Below are positions 7,486 through 15,495 of a stretch of DNA of 35,545 nt, in pieces (the stretch's first letter is position 1; each line of letters begins with the position of its first letter). The stretch comes from Ethanoligenens sp047722935 (GTDB lineage: Bacteria > Bacillota > Clostridia > Oscillospirales > Ethanoligenentaceae), in the NCBI GenBank assembly GCA_047722935.1, contig JBDNZS010000031.1, positions 1 through 35,545 on the forward strand, written 5' to 3'. Position numbers and translations under genes: made by a program. A model generated the notes under the pieces. That model saw only the letters and a list, made by a program, of their open reading frames with translations. It had not been told where the DNA came from and made no database searches.

Positions 7486-7723
7486 ATCTAAGATAAGCTT
7501 TCTCCGTTCTTTACGGATTCGAGGAATGAGGTACAGGCAGTCAGTCTTCCCTACATCCAATTTACATTTGGGTCGGCGAGACGCCCTATATCGAAACACT
7601 TCACTCGGCAAAGAACAGCAATACCGCAAAATGCCCGTCCGCTTGTTACGAAGAGGGCGGTAAACATGGGCGTGAACTACCTACAACAAACTGAAATCTG
7701 AACAGAAAAGGAGCGTCATTCAA
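7486..7723 (+). other. parA-parB spacer, no supported gene
   Basis: The 358-nt gap between parA and parB holds the terminator at 7456 and, after it, no gene I can support. One frame is open from the TGA near 7530 to a TGA near 7690 and reads YIWVGETPYIETLHSAKN; it has no start codon and may be a gene remnant. A five-codon step from ATG 7666 is too short to judge. parB needs a promoter here or read-through; I see no convincing TTGACA/TATAAT pair. Confidence 0.35.
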
Positions 7724-8650
7724 ATGAAAAGCATTGCAAAAGATGTGGAATTTGAATCTCTTGACAGCATTTTTAAGCCCCGTGAAGTTGTTGAAAGCGA
7801 ACAGATCATCAATATCCCGTTGACCGAATTGCATCCGTTTAAAGGCCACCCATTTCAAGTGCGGGATGATGAGGCCATGCAGGATTTAACAGAAAGCATC
7901 CAAAAAGCAGGTGTTTATACGCCTGCTATCGTCCGTCCCCGTGAGGAAGGTGGTTATGAGCTGATAGCCGGGCACCGCCGTGCACACGCTTGTGAACTGG
8001 CTGGAAAAGACATTCTTCCAGTCGTTGTTCGTAACCTTGACGATGATGCCGCCACCATTTTGATGTGTGATACCAACCTGCAACAGCGCGATAGCATTCT
8101 TCCGAGTGAACGCGCTTTTGCGTACAAACTCAAACTTGACGCAATGAAGCGGCAGGCGGGCAGACCTTCTAAAGGAAATTTGTCCCCAATGGGGACAAGT
8201 TTAAAAGGTCAGCGTTCCGACCAGATTTTGGCTGATCAGGTTGGCGAAAGTCGCAATCAGGTTCAACGTTATATTCGTCTCACCGAACTGGTTCCGCCTT
8301 TGCTGGAACTGGTAGATTCCGGCAAGGTGGCATTCCGTCCTGCCGTGGAGCTGTCTTATCTCAAAAAAGAAGAACAGACCACATTGCTGGATTTGATGGA
8401 TGCCGAGCAGTCCACCCCTTCGCTTGCGCAGGCGCAGCGTCTGAAACAGTTTTCTCAAAAAGGCATGTTGTCTGAAAATTCCATGTTGGCAATCATGACC
8501 GAGGAAAAGAATGAGCCGGAAAAAGTCACTTTCACCGGCGAACGTTTGAAAAAGTATTTTCCCCGTGACACAACTCCGAAGCAGATGGAAGATACCATCA
8601 TCAAGCTGCTGGAGCAATGGAAAACGCGTCAGCACAACCAGGAAAGATGA
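7724..8650 (+). CDS. parB: ParB/Noc-family partition protein
   Basis: A 308-residue ParB-type protein starting at ATG 7724 behind AAGGAG. The N-terminal ParB/sulfiredoxin-like CTPase domain (about 28-120) contains the box II motif as AGHRRAHA (82-89) and the box I segment DTNLQQRDSILPSE (116-129). A central helix-turn-helix region follows (ILADQVGESRNQVQRYIRL) for binding parS. The C-terminus is charged. It should load on a parS site and stimulate ParA. I did not find an obvious 16-bp parS palindrome in the window. The stop is 14 nt before the replication initiator start, so parB and rep are probably one transcript. Confidence 0.9.
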   Translation: MKSIAKDVEFESLDSIFKPREVVESEQIINIPLTELHPFKGHPFQVRDDEAMQDLTESIQKAGVYTPAIVRPREEGGYELIAGHRRAHACELAGKDILPVVVRNLDDDAATILMCDTNLQQRDSILPSERAFAYKLKLDAMKRQAGRPSKGNLSPMGTSLKGQRSDQILADQVGESRNQVQRYIRLTELVPPLLELVDSGKVAFRPAVELSYLKKEEQTTLLDLMDAEQSTPSLAQAQRLKQFSQKGMLSENSMLAIMTEEKNEPEKVTFTGERLKKYFPRDTTPKQMEDTIIKLLEQWKTRQHNQER

Positions 8651-8664
8651 TTGGGGGAAGAACA

Positions 8665-9780
8665 ATGCCACAAAAAGATAATGGACAGGGATACATTCGC
8701 ATTCCGCGTGTCCTCTTTAAAAGCAAGAAGTATGCCGGGCTGCGCCCGGATGCCAAACTGCTTTATGGTATTTTGCTTGACCGGCTATGCCTGTCGCAGA
8801 AAAACCACTGGGCAGACGAAAACGGTCGTACATACGTCTATTGTTCTATCAAAGAAATCATGGACACATTTGAGTGCCAGCAGGGCAAGGCAGAAGCGCT
8901 GTTAAAGGGACTCGACAAGTATGGACTTATCGAACGCAAACGCTCCCCCAATAAGCCATCTCGGATTTACGTGCGGGAATTTGTCTTGGTATCACAGGGG
9001 CCGGATGGGGAGGAATGCGACGTACCTCCCTTAGAAGATGACTTGCCAGAACCCGATCTGCCGAAACCAGGTACTCCAAATTCAATAAGCTCTATAAACC
9101 GGAATTGCGAAAATCGGAATACCGGAAACTGTAATGCCGCTAAAGGCAGTATTTCCGCTGGTTCTACCAAAAGTAAACCTTCGGCATCTGCCGGATTGTC
9201 CAATGTGGTGGATTTTCCACAGGCTGTTGAAACCCCTGTGAAAGAAGAAACCGGAATTGCGAAAAACAATGACCGGAATTGCGATTTTCCGCACCCGGAA
9301 TTGCGAAAACCGCAAAGGAGTTATCCTGAGTTTATTTATCCTGAGTGTAGTGATCCTTACCTCCCTCCGTTGGTTCCCACTGATTTTGGCGGGGCGGATG
9401 GGTCGGATATTCGCAAAACCGTGTACAAAAATATCGAGTACGACATTCTGCGGCAAAAATACGCGGATGATCTTCCCCGACTGGATAGCTTGGTGTCCCG
9501 TATCGTGGAAGCTCTGTGCAGCACTCGCAAGACCATGCGCGTAAACAGCGAGGACATACCATCCGAGGATGTGAAAGCCCGCCTTTTATCGCTGAACGAT
9601 GGACATATCGACTACGCGATGGATGTGATGCGTGACCGTTCAGGTAACATTGGGAATTCGCGTGCATTCGCGCTCACCGTGCTATATAATGCGCCGTTGC
9701 AAATGGACGAATGGTATGACAATAAGACCCGACATGATGCGGAATGCGAACAATTTGAGCAGTCGTATGCCATCGTGTGA
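8665..9780 (+). CDS. Replication initiator protein, RepA_N family
   Basis: A 371-residue initiator. The frame is open from 8617, but ATG 8665 follows a strong GGGGGAAG (8653-8660) after the parB stop, so I choose 8665. The N-terminal RepA_N winged-helix domain spans about residues 8-100 (GYIRIPRVLF, YGILLDRLCLS, ALLKGLDKYGLIERKR). The middle (about 120-250) is low-complexity. The C-terminal domain (about 255-365), with MDVMRDRSGNIGNSRAFALT, matches the DUF6017-type ending of Firmicutes replication initiator protein A. It likely starts theta replication of the excised element. The low-complexity middle encodes iteron-like DNA repeats, fitting the known placement of origins inside RepA_N genes. 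Confidence 0.85.
   Translation: MPQKDNGQGYIRIPRVLFKSKKYAGLRPDAKLLYGILLDRLCLSQKNHWADENGRTYVYCSIKEIMDTFECQQGKAEALLKGLDKYGLIERKRSPNKPSRIYVREFVLVSQGPDGEECDVPPLEDDLPEPDLPKPGTPNSISSINRNCENRNTGNCNAAKGSISAGSTKSKPSASAGLSNVVDFPQAVETPVKEETGIAKNNDRNCDFPHPELRKPQRSYPEFIYPECSDPYLPPLVPTDFGGADGSDIRKTVYKNIEYDILRQKYADDLPRLDSLVSRIVEALCSTRKTMRVNSEDIPSEDVKARLLSLNDGHIDYAMDVMRDRSGNIGNSRAFALTVLYNAPLQMDEWYDNKTRHDAECEQFEQSYAIV
9099..9345 (+). repeat. Iteron-like repeats inside rep: candidate replication origin
   Basis: The sequence CCGGAATTGCGA (mostly followed by AAA) occurs at 9099-9113, 9251-9265, 9273-9284 and 9295-9309. The last three are spaced exactly 22 nt apart, two helical turns. Their reading frames differ: they encode RNCE, TGIAK, RNCD and PELRK, so the DNA, not the protein, is repeated. 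Downstream are two direct repeats TTATCCTGAG (9321-9330, 9336-9345), each similar to the DnaA box TTATCCACA at seven of nine positions. Together this looks like an internal origin bound by the initiator. Confidence 0.7.
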
Positions 9781-9791
9781 CGGAGGAAACA

Positions 9792-9965
9792 ATGGCGGAT
9801 TATAAGAAAATGTATTTTGAGTTGTTTAACAGCGTGACAGATGCTATTGGCACATTGCAGAAAGCACAACAACGTGCAGAAGAAGCATACATGCAGTCTG
9901 AGGAAACTCCTTTAAAACCTTTGCAACGTAACAATCACCGCCATAAAGACGACAAAAGCCGTTAA
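9792..9965 (+). CDS. Small conserved-type hypothetical protein
   Basis: A 57-residue soluble protein. The frame is open from GTG 9777, but ATG 9792 follows GGAGG (9782-9786) at a good distance. The start MADYKKMYFELFNSVTDAI followed by a Gln-rich helical stretch (TLQKAQQRAEEAYM) resembles small proteins that accompany replication genes on Firmicutes mobile elements. It is predicted helical with a basic C-terminus (RNNHRHKDDKSR). It follows rep by 11 nt, so it belongs to the same operon. Function unknown. Confidence 0.65.
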   Translation: MADYKKMYFELFNSVTDAIGTLQKAQQRAEEAYMQSEETPLKPLQRNNHRHKDDKSR

Positions 9966-10012
9966 GCGATAAGTGCAACGCAAACAAGCGCGGACACAGG
10001 TGGTGATAACGA

Positions 10013-10090
10013 ATGCGGAAAACCATAATCGTTTGTGTGGTCTGCGCCCTCCTGATCAGCGCAACTGTTACGCTGGCTCTTTTGCGCTGA
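10013..10090 (+). CDS. Tiny membrane peptide (25 residues)
   Basis: ATG 10013 follows AGGTGGTGA and opens a 25-codon gene: MRKT, a hydrophobic stretch IIVCVVCALLISATVTLALL, and a final Arg. This is a single membrane helix with a positive head. The start signal is good, and the next gene begins 29 nt later behind GAGGAGG. It is either a real small membrane protein or a leader peptide. No homologue is recognised. Confidence 0.45.
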   Translation: MRKTIIVCVVCALLISATVTLALLR

Positions 10091-10119
10091 GAAGATGTTT
10101 GTTTCAAAGCGAGGAGGCA

Positions 10120-10209
10120 ATGCCCGTGAAGATTTTGATCTATGTCGTGTTGGGATTGGCAGCTGTCGCCTTGTTTTTGGGATTACTGACTTTGTGCATC
10201 CTGCTATAA
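10120..10209 (+). CDS. Tiny membrane peptide (29 residues)
   Basis: ATG 10120 follows GAGGAGG (10111-10117) and encodes MPVK, then a hydrophobic helix (ILIYVVLGLAAVALFLGLLT) and a CILL end. The excellent ribosome binding site argues that it is translated. With the 25-residue peptide before it, it forms a pair of single-helix proteins just upstream of the Tad genes. Small membrane proteins could be pilus assembly accessories or regulators; the sequence does not tell which. Confidence 0.5.
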   Translation: MPVKILIYVVLGLAAVALFLGLLTLCILL

Positions 10210-10259
10210 GCGGTTGTGCCTAAAGACCACGACAGAATTGAATAGTGGAGGGGATGCTT

Positions 10260-10745
10260 TTGAACATTCATGAATGGGCGGCGCTGTCCAGTTTTATGCT
10301 GGTGGCGCTGCCTTTGATCTATGCCGGGATCAAAGACGCAAAGACGATGAAGATTCCGAACCGCATACATCTGATGCTGCTGGCAGTCGGCGTATTGCAT
10401 CTGTTTGCAGCCGGATTTTCCATACACGCTGTTCTATGGGCGGCGCTCGGTATGTTTCTCGGGGGCTTTCCCCTGCTGATCCTTGCCGTTATCACAAAAG
10501 GCAAATGCGTAGGTGGCGGGGATGTGAAACTGGCCGCCTGCGCAGGCTTTGTGTTTGGCGGTCTGTTGAGCTATTTGGTACTGTGTGCCGCACTGCTCTT
10601 GTTCCTTTTTGGCGGCCTTATTATTTGCGGAGCCAAAAAAAGAAAACTGGATACGCCGCTACCATTTGCCCCCTTTTACGCGGCGGCTGGCATCTTGACC
10701 TGCGCCGTCATCTTCACAATTGAAATTTTGGAGGTAGTCACATGA
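10260..10745 (+). CDS. tadV: Prepilin peptidase, TadV/CpaA type (A24 family)
   Basis: A membrane aspartic protease of about 161 residues with five to six helices. The two catalytic aspartates are D26, in IKDAKTMKIPN, and D88, in the GGGDVK signature (85-90). It lacks the N-terminal methyltransferase part, as usual for short TadV/CpaA enzymes. GTG 10245 and ATG 10254 also open the frame, but GGAGG at 10247-10251 fits TTG 10260 best (8-nt spacing). It should cleave the leaders of the Flp-like pilins and pseudopilins encoded at 15496-17258. It is first in a tight operon, overlapping cpaB by 4 nt. Confidence 0.88.
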   Translation: MNIHEWAALSSFMLVALPLIYAGIKDAKTMKIPNRIHLMLLAVGVLHLFAAGFSIHAVLWAALGMFLGGFPLLILAVITKGKCVGGGDVKLAACAGFVFGGLLSYLVLCAALLLFLFGGLIICGAKKRKLDTPLPFAPFYAAAGILTCAVIFTIEILEVVT

Positions 10746-11479
10746 AAAAGAAAAACAAAACAATGGTTGGCGTGCTGTGCATCGCCGTGGCCGTCATCAT
10801 CAGCGGTCTGTTCTGGTATGCAAACAACGCCAACCTCTCTGCCGTGCCGGTCGTGCGGGCTAAAACGACCATACCGGTCGGCACAAAGATCACGGCGGAT
10901 ATGCTCGAAACCGTGGATATGGGACGTCTGAATCTGCCAGCCAATATCACCGGCAACACCAGCCAGGTCGTTGGTGCGTATGCAAGCACGCAGATTTCCG
11001 CCCATCAAATCATCACTGGCACCGACCTGTTGGGACATCAGCCGACATATGCACTGGAAAATGGACAAATGCTTTACAGCGTCACAATGAAAAATTTGGC
11101 TGATAGCCTGAGTGGCAAGCTGCAAAGCGGCGACATCGTCCGGGTAGTCGTCCCTCAGCAAAGCAATGCCGGAAACAATACGTCTTCTTCCGCTTGGGAC
11201 AGCGACCTGCGCGCCTTGCAGTATGTTCGGGTAACCGCTGTGACCGCATCCAACGGTCAAGACGCTAACCAGACACAATCCACCAGCAGTACCGCATCAG
11301 GCAGCAGCACCAATCAGCCGGCAACCGTAACGCTGCTTGTAAGCCAGACGCAAGTGGATGCCCTTGCGGCACTGGGTCAACAGGAAATCCAGCTGGCACT
11401 CGTGTCGCGCGGCGATGCAAAACGCGCGTCCCAATTGCTGGAACAGCAGAACGCAGTGCTACAGGAAGGGGTGCAATAA
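10742..11479 (+). CDS. cpaB: Tad pilus assembly protein CpaB/RcpC (SAF domain)
   Basis: A 245-residue protein with an N-terminal membrane anchor (about 8-24) and an extracytoplasmic SAF domain (about 34-100; VVRAKTTIPVGTKITADML). A second beta domain follows (GDIVRVVVPQQ), then a Ser/Thr-rich loop and the closing segment ATVTLLVSQTQVDALAALG, all typical of CpaB/RcpC. In Gram-negatives the protein works beside the secretin; monoderm Tad loci keep it without a secretin, as here. It overlaps tadV by 4 nt and tadZ by 1 nt, showing translational coupling. Confidence 0.87.
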   Translation: MKKKNKTMVGVLCIAVAVIISGLFWYANNANLSAVPVVRAKTTIPVGTKITADMLETVDMGRLNLPANITGNTSQVVGAYASTQISAHQIITGTDLLGHQPTYALENGQMLYSVTMKNLADSLSGKLQSGDIVRVVVPQQSNAGNNTSSSAWDSDLRALQYVRVTAVTASNGQDANQTQSTSSTASGSSTNQPATVTLLVSQTQVDALAALGQQEIQLALVSRGDAKRASQLLEQQNAVLQEGVQ

Positions 11480-12213
11480 TGGAAAACCTGACCGTTGTGC
11501 GCGGTAACAGCGGGTGCGGCACGACAACCTTTGCCGCCGCACTGGCTGCGCACCTTTCCCGCGCCGGTATCCACACTTTGCTCATCAGCTCGGATACGCA
11601 TATTCCCGCGTTTGGTCTGTGGCTGCCCAACATGCCCCCGGCAGAAAACGATAAATCCGCCAAATCGCTGGGTGAAGCCCTTTCGGTTCTACGTCTGGAT
11701 AAAAACCGGTTGGCGCAATTCACCTACATCTACCGCAAAAACCTCTGCCTGCTCGGGTATCTGGCCAAAGAGGCATCAGATAAATACAATCCAGTGGACT
11801 ATGAACATGCAGAGGCGTTTTTGGCCTGTGCGTGTGAAGTAGCAGAACGACATGGGCGCGTCATTGTCGATGCCACCCATTATGAAGATGCCGTCAGCAA
11901 CGCCGCTATTCAGAATGCCGCTGTGCAGATTCGGCTGATTGAACCCGATCCGCGCGGCATGGGACTGTTAAAGAGTCTACCTCCTGAAAAGTTTCAGGGT
12001 AAGACACTCTGGTTCTCCTGCGCGCGCAGTCTGGACGACCCGTTTGAAGACTTCGCAAAAGGGCGGAAAATAAAATTCGCCGGGGACATCCCCCTGTTGG
12101 AGGAAGCCCATGAAAAACTGGTGCGCGGCGAGTTGTTTACCGCATATGGGAACCGCCAATATGCGGAAGCCGTGGAGTGCGCGGCGCTGGCAGTACGGGA
12201 GGGTATTGCATGA
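11479..12213 (+). CDS. tadZ: TadZ/CpaE-like ParA-superfamily ATPase
   Basis: A 244-residue protein with a degenerate P-loop near its N-terminus, RGNSGCGTTTF (8-18), where the ParA KGGVGKT pattern is altered and the usual lysine is Thr. Loss of this lysine is known in CpaE/TadZ proteins, which act more as localisation hubs than as strong ATPases. It lacks an obvious N-terminal receiver domain. It lies between cpaB and tadA and overlaps both (1 nt and 4 nt). The assignment rests on the P-loop, the locus position and the size. It probably sets the site of pilus assembly at the membrane. Confidence 0.78.
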   Translation: MENLTVVRGNSGCGTTTFAAALAAHLSRAGIHTLLISSDTHIPAFGLWLPNMPPAENDKSAKSLGEALSVLRLDKNRLAQFTYIYRKNLCLLGYLAKEASDKYNPVDYEHAEAFLACACEVAERHGRVIVDATHYEDAVSNAAIQNAAVQIRLIEPDPRGMGLLKSLPPEKFQGKTLWFSCARSLDDPFEDFAKGRKIKFAGDIPLLEEAHEKLVRGELFTAYGNRQYAEAVECAALAVREGIA

Positions 12214-13541
12214 TTACTGACCGTTTCATTTACCCAAATGGGCTGCTGCTCACATACGACCAGATGATTCGTACGGTACAGCAATACGTCTCAACAGAAC
12301 GCGCATCATCCGCCAAAACGCCCAAAACCCTCGCCCCCGTCATTGAACGGTATCTCATCAACCAACGGGTGGAGACCAAACGTGCGCTTTCGGATATCGC
12401 TGTGGATATGGCAGAAGACATGTCCGGCACCTCATTTCTTTCCAAATATCTAAACCATCTGGACGATTACCCCACGCTGGAGGAAATCAACATCAATGCG
12501 TGGAACAGCATTGTACTGCGGTATACCGACCGGCAAGATGAATGGCTGGACGAATCGTTTCGTGACCCGCAGCACGCACTGGACACAATCAACAAACTGC
12601 TTTCCCGCAGCCATTCCAAACGCCTGACAGCTACGACGCCCGGCGTTGTCAGTTACATTGTAGATCTGGAGGGCGTGCGCAATACGGCCATGTGCGAACC
12701 GGTCATTCCCCGGGATGCGGGCGTGTATGCCAGCATCCGTATCGTCCGCCCAAACGTGGTGACTGGTGAAAATATCCTATCGGAGCAGGAACTTGCCCCG
12801 GATATGCTGGAACTGCTCCGCTTGTTTGTAAAATACCGCATCAGCACCGCCATCAGCGGTGAAAAAGGCGCAGGCAAAACATCCATCCTGAACTATCTGC
12901 TTTCGCTCATCGACAGGAACTACCGCATCGGTATCATTGAGGAAGGCGGTCGGGAACTTTCGCTGCGCCGGTTCGACAAAAACGGTCGGCTCATCAATCA
13001 GGTGTTAAGCCTGCTGACCCACCCGTCGTCCGACCCCGAGGAAAATTACGATGCCAGCCGGTTGTTGGAACTCTGCCTGCGGTTTGATCTGGAATATCTT
13101 GTGCCGCAGGAAATGCGGTCAGCGGAAGCCTATGGTGCACAGGAGGCGGCGCGAACAGGTACGGCGGTCTTTTCTTCTCTGCATTGCAATAACGCAGATG
13201 GCACGTATCCACGCATCGTTACATTGTGCCAAAAAGCGTCGCGAGAATTGTCCTCCGTCCTGCTCGGCTATGCCGTTGAAGCATTTCCCATTGCGGTCTA
13301 CATGCAGAAAATGCCGGACGGAAACCGTCGCTGCCTCGAAATCGTGGAAGCAGACGGGACAGATGGCGGGAAGCTGCTTACACATCCATTGTTCCGTTAT
13401 CTGATTGAGGACAACAAAGAGAACGACGGCAACATTCAGACCATCGGGCATTTTGAGCAAGTTGGACATCTTTCCGACCGACTGCGGGATCGGATGCTTT
13501 ACCGCGGCGCTTCCAAAACCCAATTGCAGAAATTTTTATAA
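12210..13541 (+). CDS. tadA: Tad pilus assembly ATPase TadA/CpaF
   Basis: A 443-residue secretion ATPase of the VirB11/CpaF type. The frame is open upstream, but ATG 12210 overlaps the tadZ stop and is the natural start. Walker A is GEKGAGKTS (217-225). The region equivalent to Walker B reads EYLVPQEMRSAEA, with QEMR in place of the usual GEIR. The His-box region RTGTAVFSSLHCNNADGT is clear. It should power pilin polymerisation from the cytoplasm together with TadB and TadC. Its substrates are the pilins encoded downstream. The Walker B variation is unusual but keeps the catalytic glutamate. Confidence 0.9.
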   Translation: MITDRFIYPNGLLLTYDQMIRTVQQYVSTERASSAKTPKTLAPVIERYLINQRVETKRALSDIAVDMAEDMSGTSFLSKYLNHLDDYPTLEEININAWNSIVLRYTDRQDEWLDESFRDPQHALDTINKLLSRSHSKRLTATTPGVVSYIVDLEGVRNTAMCEPVIPRDAGVYASIRIVRPNVVTGENILSEQELAPDMLELLRLFVKYRISTAISGEKGAGKTSILNYLLSLIDRNYRIGIIEEGGRELSLRRFDKNGRLINQVLSLLTHPSSDPEENYDASRLLELCLRFDLEYLVPQEMRSAEAYGAQEAARTGTAVFSSLHCNNADGTYPRIVTLCQKASRELSSVLLGYAVEAFPIAVYMQKMPDGNRRCLEIVEADGTDGGKLLTHPLFRYLIEDNKENDGNIQTIGHFEQVGHLSDRLRDRMLYRGASKTQLQKFL

Positions 13542-13555
13542 GGGAGGGTTGTGCG

Positions 13556-14485
13556 ATGGTTGTATTTCTCACCATTTACCTGGCTGTAAGTATCGCGGTC
13601 GGCATCGGGTTGATAAAAGGCATATCCGTTCGCGAAATTGCCGCCGAGCTCTTTGCCCATCCGCAGACGTTTGAAGAACACCTGCTGGAATTGCAGGGCA
13701 AACAAAAGCAAAACTTCATTCAAAAGCAATTCGCGCTTTCAAAAAGCATTCTTGAACTGACGGAACGCAGTCAGGAGTATGGGCGGTATAAGCGTCTGTC
13801 TATCCTGTTCGCTGTTGTGGGCGCTGGGATTGGCGCTGTTCTGCTCAACCCGTTCCTTGCCTGTGTGTTGGCGGTCGCCGGTCTGCTCGGGCCGCTGTTC
13901 GCCATCCAGATGACAGCATCCAGTTTTCAAGGAGAAAGCCGGGAGGAACTGTATTCCGCCATATCTCTCATAACCAGCAGTTTTGAGCGCCTTGACGATT
14001 TTATCGCCGCAGTGGAAGAAAACGTTTCCCGTATTGGCGCGCCGGTTCAGGACGTTTTGAAAGAATTGCTCCGGCAGTACCATGTGGTAGATCCAAGCGT
14101 CCATCGTGCCATTGGACTGATGCGGGATAAAATTGACCAGCCGATATGGCGTGATTGGTGCGATGCCGCCCAGGATTGTATTGACGACCCCGGAAAGAAA
14201 GGCACACTGCGTGACGTGGTCATTCGCTGCGGGCAGGAAAACCGCATCCGGGACGAATTGGAAAGCATGTTAAGAAAGCCGTTTTGGGATATGGTGAAAA
14301 TGACCTTGATCGTGGTTGCACCGATTCCATTTGTCTGCTTTATGTTTCCGGATTTTACGCCGATTTTATTCCTGGCATGGCAAGGCAAAGCGGCGCTGGC
14401 GATTGTGGCTGGAGCAATCCTGTTTGGATTTTATAAGGCGGTGCACGCTTCCCGCCCGCTGGAATTTGGAAAGGCGGCAGCATGA
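13556..14485 (+). CDS. tadB: Tad pilus inner-membrane platform protein TadB
   Basis: A 309-residue protein with an N-terminal helix (3-23), a cytoplasmic stretch, two central helices (about 82-120), a soluble T2SSF-type domain (about 125-235; ELYSAISLITSSFERLDDF) and two C-terminal helices (about 243-300). This is the TadB layout of the type II secretion F family. It sits 14 nt after tadA behind GGGAGG and overlaps tadC by 4 nt. It should form the membrane platform on which TadA works. No abnormality is seen. Confidence 0.85.
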   Translation: MVVFLTIYLAVSIAVGIGLIKGISVREIAAELFAHPQTFEEHLLELQGKQKQNFIQKQFALSKSILELTERSQEYGRYKRLSILFAVVGAGIGAVLLNPFLACVLAVAGLLGPLFAIQMTASSFQGESREELYSAISLITSSFERLDDFIAAVEENVSRIGAPVQDVLKELLRQYHVVDPSVHRAIGLMRDKIDQPIWRDWCDAAQDCIDDPGKKGTLRDVVIRCGQENRIRDELESMLRKPFWDMVKMTLIVVAPIPFVCFMFPDFTPILFLAWQGKAALAIVAGAILFGFYKAVHASRPLEFGKAAA

Positions 14486-15396
14486 TGTTTACAAAATTGT
14501 TTCCAGCTTTGCTGATTGCGGTCTGGCTGGCATTTGGATTGTATCAGATCATTTCCCTGCGCCTGCATCTTCCCTCCGCACGAGCGTGCAAGGTACTGGC
14601 CATGCTCAACGACGATGTAAACATATCGCTGAGTGAGGCACTTTATCGTCCCTTGGCGGAACGGTTGGCAAAATGGATTCGGCTTGGCAAGTACAGAAAA
14701 CGGCGTTTGGCACGGCAGTTATCCCTTGCGGGCGTGGATATGACACCGGAATATTATGTTGCCGGTTCGGTGGTGATGGGCCTATACCTGTTGCTTTTAG
14801 CGGCAGCATTGCTTTTGCTGTCGCTTTCATTCGGTCTTCTGTTTGTTTTACTTGGTGTGTGGGTAGCATTGATGGCTGTTTTCATGGTGCGGCGGATGCT
14901 CCGTCGTGTCTACAAGTGGACGCAGGCACACCACAACATACTGGAAGCAGAATTGCCGAAGCTGGCATCCAACGTTGTTCAATCCCTCAAAACGGATGTC
15001 CATCCAGATATTCAGCATGTGCTGGAACGGTATCACCAAAACGTGGCTGGCCCGACGATGAAAAAAGAACTGACGGTGTTGCTTGCGGATATGGCGACTG
15101 GCTCCAGGGAAATTGCCCTTGACCGGTTCGCGGCCCGGTTGGACAGCGAACACGCATCCGCATTGGCACACGCGCTTGCCAGTATCGACAAAGGCGAAAA
15201 CATGCGGGCGTTTTTAAGCGATCTGGATGTGCAGCTGCGGAACTGGGAAGTCTTACAACTCCGCGAAGAGGCCGCCAGCCGACCGGCGGAGTTTACACCT
15301 GCGTATATTGCTCTTTTGTTTTCCATGATTGTTCTGTTGGTCGTCCTTTTCGGCACGGTCATCTGGAACAGTTTGCAGGTGTTCTTTCAGATGTAA
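14482..15396 (+). CDS. tadC: Tad pilus inner-membrane platform protein TadC
   Basis: A 304-residue T2SSF-family partner of TadB. It has an N-terminal helix (about 7-27), a cytoplasmic segment rich in Arg/Lys, two helices (about 92-138), a soluble domain with LPKLASNVVQSLKTDVHP and LDRFAARLDSE, and a C-terminal helix (about 274-297). Length and layout agree with TadC. Translation is coupled to tadB by a 4-nt overlap. It is the last gene of the tight assembly block; the pilin genes follow after a 99-nt leader. Confidence 0.84.
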   Translation: MMFTKLFPALLIAVWLAFGLYQIISLRLHLPSARACKVLAMLNDDVNISLSEALYRPLAERLAKWIRLGKYRKRRLARQLSLAGVDMTPEYYVAGSVVMGLYLLLLAAALLLLSLSFGLLFVLLGVWVALMAVFMVRRMLRRVYKWTQAHHNILEAELPKLASNVVQSLKTDVHPDIQHVLERYHQNVAGPTMKKELTVLLADMATGSREIALDRFAARLDSEHASALAHALASIDKGENMRAFLSDLDVQLRNWEVLQLREEAASRPAEFTPAYIALLFSMIVLLVVLFGTVIWNSLQVFFQM

Positions 15397-15403
15397 AACC
15401 CAA

Positions 15404-15495
15404 ATCTTAAGGGGGTGGTCATTATGCGATGCCGCGACTAATGGCATCTGTACACACCATGTCCGTACCCACTGCGACATAAGGAGAGTATGACG
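15404..15495 (+). promoter_or_regulatory. Pilin leader with hairpin and possible mini-ORF
   Basis: Between tadC and the first pilin lie GGGGGTGG (15411-15418), ATG 15424 with a six-codon frame MRCRD-stop, and a hairpin GATGCC/GGCATC (15428-15433 and 15443-15448). The hairpin overlaps the mini-frame. It may stabilise or control the abundant pilin mRNA, for example after processing. No promoter was recognised. Function inferred. Confidence 0.3.

Noticed and set aside
7322..7663. 113-codon frame overlapping the end of parA
   Set aside because: It runs through an intrinsic terminator hairpin, is rich in Arg/Ser/His without domain-like pattern, and has no good ribosome binding site.
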